Positions 1-9,584 are shown, numbered from the stretch's first letter. The stretch is 64,000 bases of DNA from Streptomyces sp. NBC_01016 (GCF_026341035.1 NZ_JAPEOQ010000001.1:248001-312000), one strand, 5' to 3'. The notes: a model not told the origin generated them from the sequence alone. Program-made: numbers and translations.

Positions 1-565
1 AGCGGTCGGTCTCGCGGTCCGTCTCGACGTGGATCCACGACTCGGTGAGCACGTCGTGGCCCTCGGCGGACGAGCCGGCCGGCAGCACCTCGAGGAGCTT
101 GCCGGTGACATCGCGCCGGACCGTGATCTGCGGGTGGATGACGACGTGGATGCCGCGCCCCTGCCGGGACAGCTCGTTCGTCACGGAGTCCACGAGGAAC
201 GGCATGTCGTCGGTGACGACCTCGACGACCGAGTGGCTGCACGTCCAGCCGTTCTCCTCGACGGTCGGCGTGTGCACCTTCACGTTGGCCGTGCCCTGCG
301 GGCGGTTCTCCGCGAGGCGGTAGTGCGAGTGTGCGGCCCCGAAGACATCGACCGGATCACGGTCGCTCAGGTCCTCCGGTGCGGTGTGCAGGTAGTAGCG
401 CTGGAGGAACGCGAGCACGCCGTCGGTGTTGGTGGTGGTCCCGGCGGCTTGCGTACCTTCGCCCGTCGCCCCAGTCGGTAGGTTCCCCCCTACCGGGCTG
501 TTCTCAGCTACCCGTGCGGCCCTGGTGAGCAGCTCGGCTTTGGCTTCGTCCAGCTTGGTCTGCAT
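1..565 (-). CDS. NAD-specific glutamate dehydrogenase, N-terminal part (runs off the window edge)
   Basis: About 188 N-terminal residues are present and the rest lies beyond base 1. The ATG at 563-565 follows a GGAG/AGAGG stretch. After a poorly conserved first 45 residues comes 'LAFLQRYYLHTAPEDLSDRD', then 'TDDMPFLVDSV' and 'GRGIHVVIHP'. These are typical of the N-terminal region of the very large (about 1650-residue) actinobacterial NAD-glutamate dehydrogenases, which convert glutamate to 2-oxoglutarate and ammonia in the cytoplasm and feed catabolic nitrogen flux. The catalytic domain is not in the window, so enzyme activity is inferred from the family. The gene runs away from everything else here and shares a 461-bp upstream region with the DJ-1/PfpI gene. 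Confidence 0.85.
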   Translation of the reverse strand, partial: MQTKLDEAKAELLTRAARVAENSPVGGNLPTGATGEGTQAAGTTTNTDGVLAFLQRYYLHTAPEDLSDRDPVDVFGAAHSHYRLAENRPQGTANVKVHTPTVEENGWTCSHSVVEVVTDDMPFLVDSVTNELSRQGRGIHVVIHPQITVRRDVTGKLLEVLPAGSSAEGHDVLTESWIHVETDRETDR

Positions 566-1026
566 TGTCCTCTGGCTCCTGTCGCGCGCCGTTGCGAGAC
601 GTAGATGTGGCGTAGATGAATCGCTCGGCACAACGTCCCGACGCGGGGTGTCCGGTCTGAGACGACGTTATGCCCGGATGAGAGATGGGAGGACGACAAT
701 GCGCCGTTTTCAACGAAGAGGCCATCCGCCCGAAATGATCTGCGTCTGAGCGCCGGGCACGACCGCTGTGGCAGGTCGTGATCTCCCGGCGCGGGCAGGG
801 GGCGACGATGCCCCCGCGAGATATCGCGCTGATCACGGGACCAGGCTATCGCTCCCCGAGGGGGCATCGTCATGAGCCGCTTGTGTACAAATCAGGGGGG
901 CGAACTTTGACAGTCTGCACAGAACGCCTGAAGCCCTTGCGTAGTACGGGCTCTTGCCAGCCGGGCGGGGCGGCGACACGTTGGGCGGACGACACGGCGG
1001 ATCCCGGCGAGGGGAGTGTGTGACCA
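566..1026. other. Divergent intergenic region with a nested inverted repeat
   Basis: No credible gene lies between the divergent glutamate dehydrogenase and DJ-1/PfpI genes. The region holds a 12-bp perfect inverted repeat (GACGATGCCCCC at 804-815, its complement at 860-871). The left arm can also pair with the adjacent 798-803 (GGGGGC) to form a short local hairpin, so two mutually exclusive structures are possible. A direct repeat of GTAGATG occurs at about 600-617. I could not pick a convincing -35/-10 pair for either gene. Confidence 0.5.
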
Positions 1027-1596
1027 ATGGCACCCAAAATCCTGATCGTCACCGGCGACGCGGCGGAATCGCTGGAAGTCCTGTATCCCTACCAGCGGCT
1101 GCGCGAGGAGGGCTACGAGGTCGACATCGCGGCTCCGACCCGCAAGAAGCTGCGGTTCGTCGTCCACGACTTCGAGCCCGGCTTCGACACCTACACGGAG
1201 AAGCCCGGCTACACCTGGCCGGCCGACCTGGCCTTCTCCGAAGTCGACCCGGGCCAGTACGCCGCACTGGTGATTCCGGGCGGCCGAGCACCGGAATATC
1301 TGCGCGCCGACGCCGAGCTCCGCAAGATCATCAAATCCTTCTTCGACACCGACAGGCCCGTCGCGCAGATCTGCCACGGCCCGCTCCTGACGGCAGCGGT
1401 CGACGCCCTGCGGGGCCGACGCGTCACGGCGTACCCGGCCCTCGAGACGGACATGCAGGCGGCGGGTGCCACATTCCAGGACGCGGAGGTGGTCGTCGAC
1501 GGCACCTTGGTCTCCTCCCGCGCCTGGCCGGACCACTCGCAGTGGATGCGGGAGTTCCTGACGGTGCTGCGGGCGAAGGCGCCGGCGGGCAGCTAG
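1027..1596 (+). CDS. DJ-1/PfpI family protein (class I glutamine amidotransferase-like)
   Basis: A 189-residue single-domain protein of the length usual for the PfpI/YhbO group. The nucleophile elbow 'AQICHGP' gives Cys116 and His117. Glu14 lies where the acidic partner of the cysteine sits in archaeal PfpI proteases. 'LVIPGGRAPE' and 'VVVDGTLVSSR' are further family signatures. Members act as proteases, glyoxalase/deglycase-like stress enzymes or hydrolases; which applies here cannot be told from sequence. The ATG at 1027 follows a GAGGGGAG stretch about 12 nt upstream. It appears monocistronic and ends in TAG within CTAG, followed by a hairpin. Confidence 0.88.
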   Translation: MAPKILIVTGDAAESLEVLYPYQRLREEGYEVDIAAPTRKKLRFVVHDFEPGFDTYTEKPGYTWPADLAFSEVDPGQYAALVIPGGRAPEYLRADAELRKIIKSFFDTDRPVAQICHGPLLTAAVDALRGRRVTAYPALETDMQAAGATFQDAEVVVDGTLVSSRAWPDHSQWMREFLTVLRAKAPAGS

Positions 1597-1603
1597 GTAA
1601 GTG

Positions 1604-1636
1604 CGGTGGCTGCCCCGCCGACGAGGGCAGCCACCG
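1604..1636 (+). terminator. Hairpin after the DJ-1/PfpI gene
   Basis: A perfect 12-bp stem (CGGTGGCTGCCC at 1604-1615 with its complement at 1625-1636) and a 9-nt loop, starting 7 bp after the stop codon. It has no U-tract, as is common for actinobacterial terminators. Confidence 0.65.
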
Positions 1637-1842
1637 AAACGCGCCGTACTCCGGACGCAGCGACGGGGGGCCGATGCCACGACAGCCGTGGGGAGTTGAC
1701 CATTGCCGTCCGGCGCCCCGCCGCGCCGTTCCTCCAGAGCACGCGACACCTGTACAGCGTGCCGCGCCCCGACCCCCCTCGGCATCGGTATCGCCGTGGA
1801 GCCGTATACGCATCTGCGCACGCGGAGCCGGAATCCGTATAC

Positions 1843-4131
1843 CTAGGCAAACTCAGCCCCTCCGGCGATTGAGGGGATCTCCGTACGTGACCCCACCCCC
1901 AACTTCGCCAAAATATGCTCCACATGCGCATCAGCCGTCCGCTTGGAGATCACCAACCGCTCGGCGATCTCCCGGTTGGACATCCCCTCCGCCACCAGCA
2001 CCGCAACCTCCCGCTCCCGCCGGGTGAGCGCATCCACCCCGCCCCCACGCGCCGCCGGCACCTGCGCCACCGGCGGCGCGTCGGCCCCGGCCCGTACGGC
2101 ATCGAGCACCTGCCGCCCCGAAAGCCGCGCCCCCACACCCCACCACCGCCCGAACTCCTCCTCGCCCAGGGCCCGCAGCACGGCGCCACGCACGGTCTCC
2201 TGCTCCTCGAAGAGTGACGGCAGCATCCCGACCGGGTCACCGCCCCCGAGCCGCCGCGCGTTCTCCGCGTACCCGAGCAGCCACGCCGCCCGCACCTGCC
2301 GCTTGTCGTACGCGGCGGACCAGGCGAGTCCGAGACAGCACAGCGCGGCGATCAGCACCTCGTCGATCTCCGCGGCGGCCTCCAGGCCCCGGCACAACGA
2401 GGCGACGGCCTCCACCCGCTCCCCGGCGAGCCAGAGGATGACGCCCTGCACCATGAGCGTGGACCCGAACAGCTGCCGCTCCCCCGTGCTCTCCAGGTGG
2501 GCGAGCCCCGTGCGGCACAGTGCGAGCGCGCCGTCCGTGTCCCCGAGTACGCCGAGCAGCAGAGCCGCTTCGTAGTGGATGACGCCGATGCCGAGGCCGT
2601 CCTCGCGCGCCAGGATCCGCTGCCGCGCGTCCTCCATGACGTCGAGCCCGTCCGGTTCCCCGCACAGCGCGTCGAGGCCGCCCAGATACGCGTCGCAGAA
2701 CAGCTCGACCCGGTCGTTGCCCGAGCGGCGCGCGATGTCGACGGCCCGGTGGAAGAGTTCGAGCGCGCCCGGCAGATCCCCCTGCCACACCGAGAAGAGG
2801 GCGGTCATGAACCGACCCCACGCCTGCTCCTGCCCCACCTCGTCGAGGAGCGCGAGCCCCTTCTCGATCCAGTACCGCCCCTCGGAGAGCTGGCCGACCG
2901 CCCGCCAGTACGGGCCGAGCTGCGCGGCGAACCACACGCCGGCGGCCACCGAGTCGGGGCTCTGGTAGGCGTATTCGAGCGCCGCCCGGACATCGGCCCG
3001 CGCCGCGCGCAGCACCCGGTAGTGGCCGACCTGCTCGGTCGTCAGGAAGCCGTCCCAGTAACGCTGCCCGAGCTCCCGGTGGTACGCGGAGTGCCGCTGC
3101 CGCACGGCCGCCGACTGCCCCGCCTCCTCCAGCCACTCGGCGCCGTACTCGCGGATGGTGTCGAGCATCCGGTACCGGCTGCCGTTCTCCCCGATCCGCT
3201 GCACGACGGACTTGTCGACGAGCCCGATGAGCTGCTCGAGCACGTCGGGGCCCGCCAACTCGCCGCCCGCGCCCACGACTTCGGCGGCGGCCAGCTCGAA
3301 GGAGCCCGCGAAGACGGAGAGCCGCGCCCACAGCAGCCGCTCCTGCGGCGTGCACAGTTCGTGCGACCAGCCGATGGCCGTACGCAGCGTCTGGTGCCGG
3401 GTCAGCGAGGTGCGCCGGCCGCCCGTGAGCACCTCGAAACGCTGCCCGAGCCGCTCCACCAGATGTTCGAGGGGCACCGCCCGCAGCCGCACCGCCGCCA
3501 GCTCGATGGCGAGCGGGATCCCGTCGAGACGTCGGGCGAGCGCCGCGAGCTGCTCCCGGTTCGCCTCGTCCACGGCGAAGCCCGGCACCACGGCGGACGC
3601 CCGCTGCACGAACAGCTCCAGGGCGTCGTCGGGGGCGAGCGGCGCGATGGCGCAGCAGCGCTCCCCCGGCACGTCGAGCGGCTGCCTGCTGGTGGCGAGC
3701 ACGCTGACGCCTGCCGCCTCCCGCAGCAGCACATCGGTGAGCATGGCGCAGGCGTCGACGAGGTGCTCGCACGTGTCGAGCACGATGAGCAGCCGCCGTC
3801 CCTGAAGGTGCGCGACGACGGCGTCGAGCGGCTCCATGCCTGCCTGTTCCGGCAGCTCCAGCACGGCGGCCAGGGTGACGGGGATCAGCTCGGGGTCGCG
3901 CAGCGCGCTCAGCTCGACGAGCCACACCCCGTCCGGGAACCGCTCGGCGAGCCCGGCCGCGGCCCGCATCGCCGTACGACTCTTGCCGACGCCGCCCGGT
4001 CCCACCAGGGTGACGAGGCGGGCACGCTCGAACCCGGCCCGCACCTCGGCCAGTTCGCCCTTCCTGCCGACGAACGTGGTTACTTCTACGGGGAGTTGAC
4101 CGCCCCGCCGCTGCCCGAACCCGAAACCCAT
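1843..4131 (-). CDS. Large ATP-binding LuxR-family regulator (NB-ARC, TPR-like, LuxR HTH)
   Basis: A 762-residue STAND-type regulator. It has an N-terminal NTPase with Walker A 'GPGGVGKS' (about residues 44-51 from this start), Walker B '[12 protein letters not shown]' and '[10 protein letters not shown]'. A helical repeat middle follows, then a C-terminal LuxR helix-turn-helix ('[21 protein letters not shown]'). Such proteins couple ATP and ligand sensing to transcriptional activation; the target is unknown. The ATG at 4131 was chosen because family members begin just before '.LP.E.T.FVGR' and GGGGGCGGAG precedes it; a GTG at 4242 would add 37 residues. The last 11 residues (after 'SRTEI') are encoded by a dispersed Streptomyces repeat at 1850-1873, so the native C-terminus may have been replaced. 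Stop is TAG within CTAG. Confidence 0.85.
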   Translation of the reverse strand: MGFGFGQRRGGQLPVEVTTFVGRKGELAEVRAGFERARLVTLVGPGGVGKSRTAMRAAAGLAERFPDGVWLVELSALRDPELIPVTLAAVLELPEQAGMEPLDAVVAHLQGRRLLIVLDTCEHLVDACAMLTDVLLREAAGVSVLATSRQPLDVPGERCCAIAPLAPDDALELFVQRASAVVPGFAVDEANREQLAALARRLDGIPLAIELAAVRLRAVPLEHLVERLGQRFEVLTGGRRTSLTRHQTLRTAIGWSHELCTPQERLLWARLSVFAGSFELAAAEVVGAGGELAGPDVLEQLIGLVDKSVVQRIGENGSRYRMLDTIREYGAEWLEEAGQSAAVRQRHSAYHRELGQRYWDGFLTTEQVGHYRVLRAARADVRAALEYAYQSPDSVAAGVWFAAQLGPYWRAVGQLSEGRYWIEKGLALLDEVGQEQAWGRFMTALFSVWQGDLPGALELFHRAVDIARRSGNDRVELFCDAYLGGLDALCGEPDGLDVMEDARQRILAREDGLGIGVIHYEAALLLGVLGDTDGALALCRTGLAHLESTGERQLFGSTLMVQGVILWLAGERVEAVASLCRGLEAAAEIDEVLIAALCCLGLAWSAAYDKRQVRAAWLLGYAENARRLGGGDPVGMLPSLFEEQETVRGAVLRALGEEEFGRWWGVGARLSGRQVLDAVRAGADAPPVAQVPAARGGGVDALTRREREVAVLVAEGMSNREIAERLVISKRTADAHVEHILAKLGVGSRTEIPSIAGGAEFA
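1850..1873 (-). repeat. Dispersed repeat 'CTCAATCGCCGG-GGGGCT', copy A, inside a coding end
   Basis: Read on the minus strand this is CTCAATCGCCGGAGGGGCTG plus AGTT. Related stretches lie at 43271-43295 and 58141-58164, both in non-coding 3' regions. Here it is translated as the C-terminus of the LuxR-family regulator. Confidence 0.7.
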
Positions 4132-4270
4132 GAACTCCGCCCCCGTCGTATCGCCGCGCCACTGGCCCACCACAGCGTACGCAGCCGACAGCGGAGCGTG
4201 AACTGGGTCGATGCAAAAGGCGGCGGATACGGGTGGGTTCACCGCTCCGGTTGACGGCCGGGGGTGCGGC

Positions 4271-4338
4271 TCGGGGCGCCGGGGGCGCGGTTCAGGGTCC
4301 CGGGGGCGCTGCTCAGGGTCCCGGGGGCGCTGCTCAGG
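4271..4338. repeat. 21-bp tandem repeat at the end of the HAD-like gene
   Basis: Two identical 21-bp units (4292-4312, 4313-4333) start with TCAGGGTCCCGGGGGCGC. A degenerate unit at 4271-4291 precedes them, and a partial one overlaps the stop codon at 4334-4338. Each perfect unit carries TCA, which is TGA in the gene's direction, so the stop codon appears in multiple copies. Confidence 0.85.
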
Positions 4339-4999
4339 CCGCCGCGGCCAGCCGCTCGGCCTCGCGCACCGCCTCCGCCAGGGTGTCGACGACGGGAGCG
4401 CCCACCCCTTCGAGGCTGGCCCTGCTGTGCGAGCCGCCGGTGTAGAGCACGGCCTGCGCGCCCGCGGCGATCGCCGCCACGGCGTCGTCCGCGGCGTCCC
4501 CGATGACCACGGTCCGCTCCGGGGCCACGCCGTCGAGGACCTTCAGGTGCCGCACCATGTACTCGGTCTTGCTGCCGCCGGAGGGGCCCGTCCGCCCGTC
4601 GACGCGCACGAACCGCTCGGCGATCCCCAACTGGCTTACCAGCGGCACGAGTTGCTCGTGTCCGGCCATGCTGAGGATGGACTGGCTGCGCCCGGCCTCC
4701 TGCCAGCCGGCGAGCAGCAGCTCGACGCCCTCGGTGAGCCGGCAGTCCACCGCGTACCGCTCGTAGTGCTGGTGGAACGCGCCGTCCATCGCCGTCCACT
4801 CGGCCTGGGTGGGCAGCCGGCCCATCAGCCGCTCGTAGAACTTGGGGATGGGGATGCAGTACAGCTCGCGGTACTTCTCCAGCGTGATCGGTTCGAGCCC
4901 GACCGCCGCGAAGGCCGCGTTGCTGGCGCGTATGACCGCCTCGTTGTCGTGGAACAGCGTGCCGTTCCAGTCCCAGACGATGTGTGTACCCGTGTGCAT
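4334..4999 (-). CDS. HAD-superfamily hydrolase-like protein
   Basis: A 221-residue HAD fold with a helical cap, of phosphoglycolate-phosphatase-like length. Motif I is 'DWNGTL' (nucleophile Asp10 from this start), motif II is the Ser in 'ILSMAGH', and motif IV is '[18 protein letters not shown]'. The usual second Asp of DxDGT is Asn (DxN), so the general acid/base of phosphatases is missing. Activity may be altered, for example hydrolysis of a special phosphoester or phosphotransfer. The ATG at 4999 has GGAG 10 nt upstream; the ATG at 5017 (six residues longer) has no visible ribosome site. Substrate unknown. Confidence 0.8.
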   Translation of the reverse strand: MHTGTHIVWDWNGTLFHDNEAVIRASNAAFAAVGLEPITLEKYRELYCIPIPKFYERLMGRLPTQAEWTAMDGAFHQHYERYAVDCRLTEGVELLLAGWQEAGRSQSILSMAGHEQLVPLVSQLGIAERFVRVDGRTGPSGGSKTEYMVRHLKVLDGVAPERTVVIGDAADDAVAAIAAGAQAVLYTGGSHSRASLEGVGAPVVDTLAEAVREAERLAAAA

Positions 5000-5074
5000 C
5001 CCGAAGTGTCTCCCCATGACAAGAAACTACCCACCCCTGAGGCGGATCCCTCAGCGATCGCCCTAGGGCCCTAG

Positions 5075-5185
5075 GCCCTGTCGTCAAACTCCCGTCTGCC
5101 CGGCGGCGTCTGGCACGCACGCTCGCAAGGCGCCAGACGCCGCCGGGCCGCCCTCCGGGCGACGACGGGAGTTTGACGACAGGAC
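5075..5185. mobile_element. MITE-like palindromic element, copy 1, flanked by CTAG
   Basis: About 111 bp between CTAG at 5071-5074 and CTAG at 5186-5189. Ends are 20-bp perfect inverted repeats (CCTGTCGTCAAACTCCCGTC at 5077-5096, complement at 5164-5183). An inner 16-bp inverted repeat (GCCCGGCGGCGTCTGG at 5098-5113, complement at 5133-5148) makes the whole element foldable. There is no coding capacity. The right-hand CTAG contains the TAG stop codon of the DUF6912-type gene. The form suggests a non-autonomous element moved by an IS5-like transposase with CTAG target duplication; that assignment is inference. Confidence 0.8.
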
Positions 5186-5692
5186 CTAGCCCACGAGGCC
5201 CGGGATCTCCTGCGTGGCGAACCACAGCAGGTCGTGGTCCTCGGCGCCGTCCACGACGAACTGCGCGTCGTCGTCGCCCCGGTCGGCCGCGGCGAGCGCC
5301 TCTGCGGCGGCCGCCACATCGGCGTCGGCGTCGCCCGAGTCGACGTGCACGGCGGCGACCTTCGCCAGCGGCACCGTCTCGCGCACCGTCAGCTCGCCGA
5401 GCGCGCCCTGCTCGCCTCCGCGGTCCTGGTCGGCGACGGCGGCCCGGTCCGGCACGTCCACGGCGACGACGACCCGGCGGCGCGCGGCAGCGGGGTCGGC
5501 GGCGACGAGCCGCAGCGAGGCGAGCGCGGCCCGATTGAGCGCCGCGTACTCCAGCTCCTCGATGTCCTCGGACCGGTACCACTCGCGCAGCGCGGGCGTC
5601 ACGGCGAAGGCGGTGACGGGCGCGGGCCCGATCTCGCCGGCCTTGTACGCCTCTGCGAGTCGAGGCAGGGACAGAGGTACGTACACGCGCAT
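5186..5692 (-). CDS. Conserved actinobacterial protein (DUF6912-like)
   Basis: 168 residues beginning 'MRVYVPLSLPRLAEAY', a pattern shared with small conserved actinobacterial proteins annotated DUF6912. It includes 'ALNRAALASLRLV' and an acidic C-terminal half ('HDLLWFATQEIPGLVG'). There is no signal peptide or membrane segment, so it is probably cytoplasmic; function is unknown. The stop codon TAG is part of the CTAG bordering a MITE-like element, which begins directly after it. The reading frame could therefore have been trimmed or restored by the insertion. Upstream of the ATG I see no strong ribosome site. Confidence 0.75.
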   Translation of the reverse strand: MRVYVPLSLPRLAEAYKAGEIGPAPVTAFAVTPALREWYRSEDIEELEYAALNRAALASLRLVAADPAAARRRVVVAVDVPDRAAVADQDRGGEQGALGELTVRETVPLAKVAAVHVDSGDADADVAAAAEALAAADRGDDDAQFVVDGAEDHDLLWFATQEIPGLVG

Positions 5693-5961
5693 GGTCCGGC
5701 TGCTTTCTGCTCTGCGTCGGGGGCTTCAGGATACGTGGGGGCGTCCCCCTTCGGGCCGCCGCCCGCGTCCGCCCGGGCGTCAACGCCCACCCGCGGCCGA
5801 CCTCCGTACGCTCCCGGGGGCCGGGCCCCCGCGCCCGCCCGCTCACCCTGATAGGCGAACCCACCGCCGCGCCCCGGCGCCGCCCACCGGCGCTTGCCGC
5901 CGCACCCCCGGCCTCGTACAAGATCCTCACGAGGAGTTACCGGTCGGTATCGGGAGGCGTC

Positions 5962-6420
5962 ATGCAGAAGGTCATGAACAGGCGGGGGCCACGCGGAAAC
6001 ACCCGGCCGCCCACCCGCCGCGACAGCCGTCGCCCCGGCGCGGTTCCGCGGCGCGTCCCACCACAGGTCCCGCCGCACCCCACCGAGCTGTTCACCCAGC
6101 GCCTGCTCCTGGTGCTCAGCGGCGACAGGCCCCTGCACTGGTTCGCCCGCCACGCCGCGCACCAGGCCTTCGACGACCTGCTCTGGCTGGTGGAACGCCG
6201 CACCCTGCTGCCCGGCGCGGGGCCCCGCCCGACCGTGCACGGCATCGGCCACTTCGAACCCGCCCCCGGCAGCTACGAAGTGTTCGCCCGCATCGCGGTC
6301 GGCCCCCGGCTGCACGCCCTGGCCTTCCGGCTCGCCCTGGGCGAGGACCAGCGGTGGCGCTGCACGGCGGTGGAACTGGGCGGCCGACCCCCACGGGACA
6401 CCGAGGACGTCGGCGGGTGA
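5962..6420 (+). CDS. Rv3235-family protein (accessory gene next to secA)
   Basis: 152 residues: an Arg/Pro-rich basic N-terminus (1-40), then a compact domain with 'RLLLVLSGDRPLHWFARHAAHQAFDDLLWL' followed by 'GIGHFEPAPGSYEVFARI' and 'RWRCTAVELG'. This matches my memory of the Rv3235/DUF6459 family encoded beside secA across actinobacteria. Its role is unknown; conserved synteny hints at envelope or export, which is inference. It converges on secA and the two are separated by a hairpin. Confidence 0.75.
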   Translation: MQKVMNRRGPRGNTRPPTRRDSRRPGAVPRRVPPQVPPHPTELFTQRLLLVLSGDRPLHWFARHAAHQAFDDLLWLVERRTLLPGAGPRPTVHGIGHFEPAPGSYEVFARIAVGPRLHALAFRLALGEDQRWRCTAVELGGRPPRDTEDVGG

Positions 6421-6430
6421 GGGCACGAGA

Positions 6431-6461
6431 AAGGGGCTGGGCACCCCGTGCCCAGCCCCTT
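6431..6461. terminator. Bidirectional terminator between the Rv3235-like gene and secA
   Basis: A 14-bp perfect stem AAGGGGCTGGGCAC (6431-6444) with its complement (6448-6461) and a CCC loop, between convergent gene ends. Confidence 0.8.
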
Positions 6462-6495
6462 CTCACGCATCGCGTGACACGCACTGCGTCACACA

Positions 6496-6546
6496 CACTG
6501 CTTCACGCGCGCCGCATCACACACTGCGTCACGCGCGCCGCGTCAC
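6496..6546. repeat. 26-bp tandem duplication over the secA stop codon
   Basis: 6496-6520 and 6522-6546 are near-identical (CACTGC-T/G-TCACGCGCGCC...TCAC). The second copy contains the secA stop (TCA at 6543-6545), and related CACTGCGTCAC fragments continue upstream. Confidence 0.75.
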
Positions 6547-9356
6547 TTCTTGCGGCGGCGGCCCTTCTGCTGCTTGCGCCGCTCGGCGCGGGTCAGCCCG
6601 TCCGCAGAGGAGCGCGTGGGCCCGCCGCCCTCGGTCACGAAGTCGCCCTCGTCGACACCGCCCTCGGCGTTCGGCGCCTGGAAGTGCAGCCGGTCGGGAC
6701 GCTGCGGAGTGTCCAGGCCCTTGGCCCGGATCTCCGGACGGCCCCCGGCCTGCGCCGGCACCGCGTCCTGCTTCTCCAGGTTCGCCGCCGGCGCCGTGTC
6801 CGCCACCGGGACCTCCTCGACCTGCTGCTCGACCTGGACCTCCAGGTTGAACAGGTAGCCGACGGACTCCTCCTTGATGCCCTCCATCATGGCGGTGAAC
6901 ATGTCGAAGCCCTCGCGCTGGTACTCGACCAGCGGGTCCTTCTGCGCCATGGCGCGCAGGCCGATGCCCTCCTGGAGGTAGTCCATCTCGTAGAGGTGCT
7001 CACGCCACTTGCGGTCGAGCACGCTCAGCACGACCCGGCGCTCCAGCTCACGCATGATCTCGGACCCGAGCTGCTCCTCGCGCGCCTCGTACTGCGCGTG
7101 GATGTCGTCCTTGACGGCCTCGCCGATGAACTCGGCGGTGAGACCGGCCCGGTCCCCCACCTCGTCCTCGAGCTCCTCCACGGTGACCTTGATCGGGTAG
7201 AGCTGCTTGAACGCGCCCCACAGCCGGTCGAGGTCCCACTCCTCGGCGAAGCCCTCGGCGGTCTCGGCGCCGATGTAGGCGTCGATCGTGTCGTCCATGA
7301 AGTGCTGCACCTGCTCGTGCAGGTCCTCGCCCTCCAGGACGCGGCGGCGCTCGCCGTAGATGACCTCGCGCTGCCGGTTGAGCACCTCGTCGTACTTCAG
7401 GACGTTCTTACGCGTCTCGAAGTTCTGCTGCTCGACCTGCGACTGGGCGGAGGCGATGGCGCGGGTCACCATCTTGTTCTCGATCGGGACGTCGTCCGGC
7501 ACGTTGGCCATCGACATCACGCGCTCGACCATCTGCGCCTTGAAGAGCCGCATGAGGTCGTCGCCGAGCGACAGGTAGAAGCGGGACTCACCGGGGTCGC
7601 CCTGACGACCGGAACGACCGCGCAGCTGGTTGTCGATACGCCGCGACTCGTGCCGCTCCGTACCGAGAACGTAGAGCCCGCCGAGGTCCTTGACCTCCTC
7701 GAACTCGGCCTTGACCGCCTGCTCGGCCTTCTCCAGGGCAGCGGGCAGCGCGGCCGCCCACTCCTCGACGTGCTCGACCGGGTCGAGGCCCATCTGCCGC
7801 AGCTCCGCCTCGGCCAGGTCGTCCGGGTTGCCACCGAGCTTGATGTCGGTACCACGGCCTGCCATGTTCGTGGCGACGGTGACGGCGCCCTTGCGGCCCG
7901 CCTGGGCGATGATCGGCGCCTCACGGTCGTGCTGCTTGGCGTTGAGCACCTCGTGCTGGACGCCACGCTTGGCAAGCTGCTGCGAGAGGTACTCGGACTT
8001 CTCGACGGAGGTCGTACCGACGAGGATCGGCTGCCCCTTGCCGTGCTTCTCGGCGATGTCGTCGACCACCGCGTCGAACTTGGCGACCTCGGTGCGGTAG
8101 ATCAGGTCGGCCTGGTCCGCACGGACCATCGGCCTGTTGGTCGGGATCGGGACGACGCCGAGCTTGTAGATCTGGTGGAACTCGGCGGCCTCGGTCATCG
8201 CCGTACCGGTCATGCCGGAGAGCTTGTCGTAGAGGCGGAAGAAGTTCTGCAGGGTGATGGTCGCCAGGGTCTGATTCTCATCCTTGATGTCCACCCCTTC
8301 CTTCGCCTCGATCGCCTGGTGCATGCCCTCGTTGTAGCGGCGGCCGGCGAGGATACGGCCGGTGTGCTCGTCGACGATCATGACTTCGCCGTCGATGACG
8401 ACGTAGTCCTTGTCCTTCTTGAAGAGTTCCTTGGCCTTGATGGCGTTGTTCAGGTAACCCACGAGCGGCGTGTTGACCGACTCGTAGAGGTTGTCGATCC
8501 CGAGCCAGTCCTCGACCTTGGCGACACCCGGCTCATGGATGGCCACGGTGCGCTTCTTCTCGTCGACCTCGTAGTCGCCGGTCTCCTCGATGCCCTTCAG
8601 CGTGTTGCCCGCCTCGCCCTTCTTGAGGCGGGTGACGAGCTTGGCGAAGTCGCCGTACCACTTCGTGGCCTGGTCGGCGGGGCCGGAGATGATCAGCGGC
8701 GTACGGGCCTCGTCGACGAGGATGGAGTCGACCTCGTCGACCACCGCGAAGTTGTGGCCGCGCTGGACGAGCTCGTCCTGGGACCACGCCATGTTGTCGC
8801 GGAGGTAGTCGAAGCCGAACTCGTTGTTCGTGCCGTACGTGATGTCGCAGTTGTACATCTCGCGGCGCTGCGCCGGGTTCATGTTCGCGAGGATGCAGCC
8901 GACGGACAGGCCGAGGAACTTGTGAACGCGGCCCATCATCTCGGAGTCGCGCTCGGCCAGGTAGTCGTTCACCGTGATCAGGTGGACGCCCTTGCCGGAC
9001 AGCGCGTTCAGATACGTCGGCAGCGTGCCGACCAGGGTCTTGCCCTCACCGGTCTTCATCTCCGCCACGTAACCGAGGTGGAGCGCGGCGCCACCCATCA
9101 GCTGCACGTCGTAGGGGCGCTGGCCCAGCACACGGCGGGCGGCCTCACGGACGGTGGCGAACGCCTCAGGCAGCAGGTCGTCGAGGGTCTCGCCGTCCTC
9201 CAACCGCTGCTTGTACTCGTCCGTGAGTGCGCGCAGCTCGGCGTCGGAGAGACTCTCGAAGTCCTCTTCGATGGAGTTGACCTGGTCCGCGATGCGGTGC
9301 AGCTTGCGCAGGATCTTGCCTTCGCCTGCACGCATGATCTTCTGGAGGACGGACAC
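6543..9356 (-). CDS. secA: Preprotein translocase ATPase SecA
   Basis: 937 residues, full length. SecA is the cytosolic ATPase that pushes unfolded preproteins through SecYEG. Walker A 'MKTGEGKT' is at about 100-107, Walker B 'VVDEVD' at about 205-210, and the preprotein-crosslinking and helicase regions follow ('[12 protein letters not shown]', '[15 protein letters not shown]'). The C-terminus is Lys/Arg-rich ('[12 protein letters not shown]') and lacks the zinc-binding CxC...CH tail of SecB-using bacteria, as usual in actinobacteria. The start is GTG at 9354-9356 with GGAG upstream. It is the housekeeping SecA1 type and stands alone as a transcription unit. Confidence 0.97.
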   Translation of the reverse strand: MSVLQKIMRAGEGKILRKLHRIADQVNSIEEDFESLSDAELRALTDEYKQRLEDGETLDDLLPEAFATVREAARRVLGQRPYDVQLMGGAALHLGYVAEMKTGEGKTLVGTLPTYLNALSGKGVHLITVNDYLAERDSEMMGRVHKFLGLSVGCILANMNPAQRREMYNCDITYGTNNEFGFDYLRDNMAWSQDELVQRGHNFAVVDEVDSILVDEARTPLIISGPADQATKWYGDFAKLVTRLKKGEAGNTLKGIEETGDYEVDEKKRTVAIHEPGVAKVEDWLGIDNLYESVNTPLVGYLNNAIKAKELFKKDKDYVVIDGEVMIVDEHTGRILAGRRYNEGMHQAIEAKEGVDIKDENQTLATITLQNFFRLYDKLSGMTGTAMTEAAEFHQIYKLGVVPIPTNRPMVRADQADLIYRTEVAKFDAVVDDIAEKHGKGQPILVGTTSVEKSEYLSQQLAKRGVQHEVLNAKQHDREAPIIAQAGRKGAVTVATNMAGRGTDIKLGGNPDDLAEAELRQMGLDPVEHVEEWAAALPAALEKAEQAVKAEFEEVKDLGGLYVLGTERHESRRIDNQLRGRSGRQGDPGESRFYLSLGDDLMRLFKAQMVERVMSMANVPDDVPIENKMVTRAIASAQSQVEQQNFETRKNVLKYDEVLNRQREVIYGERRRVLEGEDLHEQVQHFMDDTIDAYIGAETAEGFAEEWDLDRLWGAFKQLYPIKVTVEELEDEVGDRAGLTAEFIGEAVKDDIHAQYEAREEQLGSEIMRELERRVVLSVLDRKWREHLYEMDYLQEGIGLRAMAQKDPLVEYQREGFDMFTAMMEGIKEESVGYLFNLEVQVEQQVEEVPVADTAPAANLEKQDAVPAQAGGRPEIRAKGLDTPQRPDRLHFQAPNAEGGVDEGDFVTEGGGPTRSSADGLTRAERRKQQKGRRRKK

Positions 9357-9584
9357 GGGGGTTGGTCTCCTTGCCGGTCGGGCCTGGCACGGTCGGTTTT
9401 CTCTGAAACTTCTAAGTATTACTGGGGACTACCAAGGACTACTAGAGCAACGGCCATCGTATGCGAGGACCCCACCGTGCCGGGAGGTCTGCCATGAGGT
9501 CCAACGCGCGGGCCGCCGCGAAGGTGCCGGTATGGACCATGAAAAGTCGTGGCGCCCCCGTCGCGTGCCGAGCAGAATCGGGCG

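Noticed and set aside
5214..9497. A 1427-codon open frame antisense to secA
   Set aside because: Valine/leucine/arginine-rich shadow translation in the frame opposite a GC-rich gene; secA has unambiguous motifs throughout.
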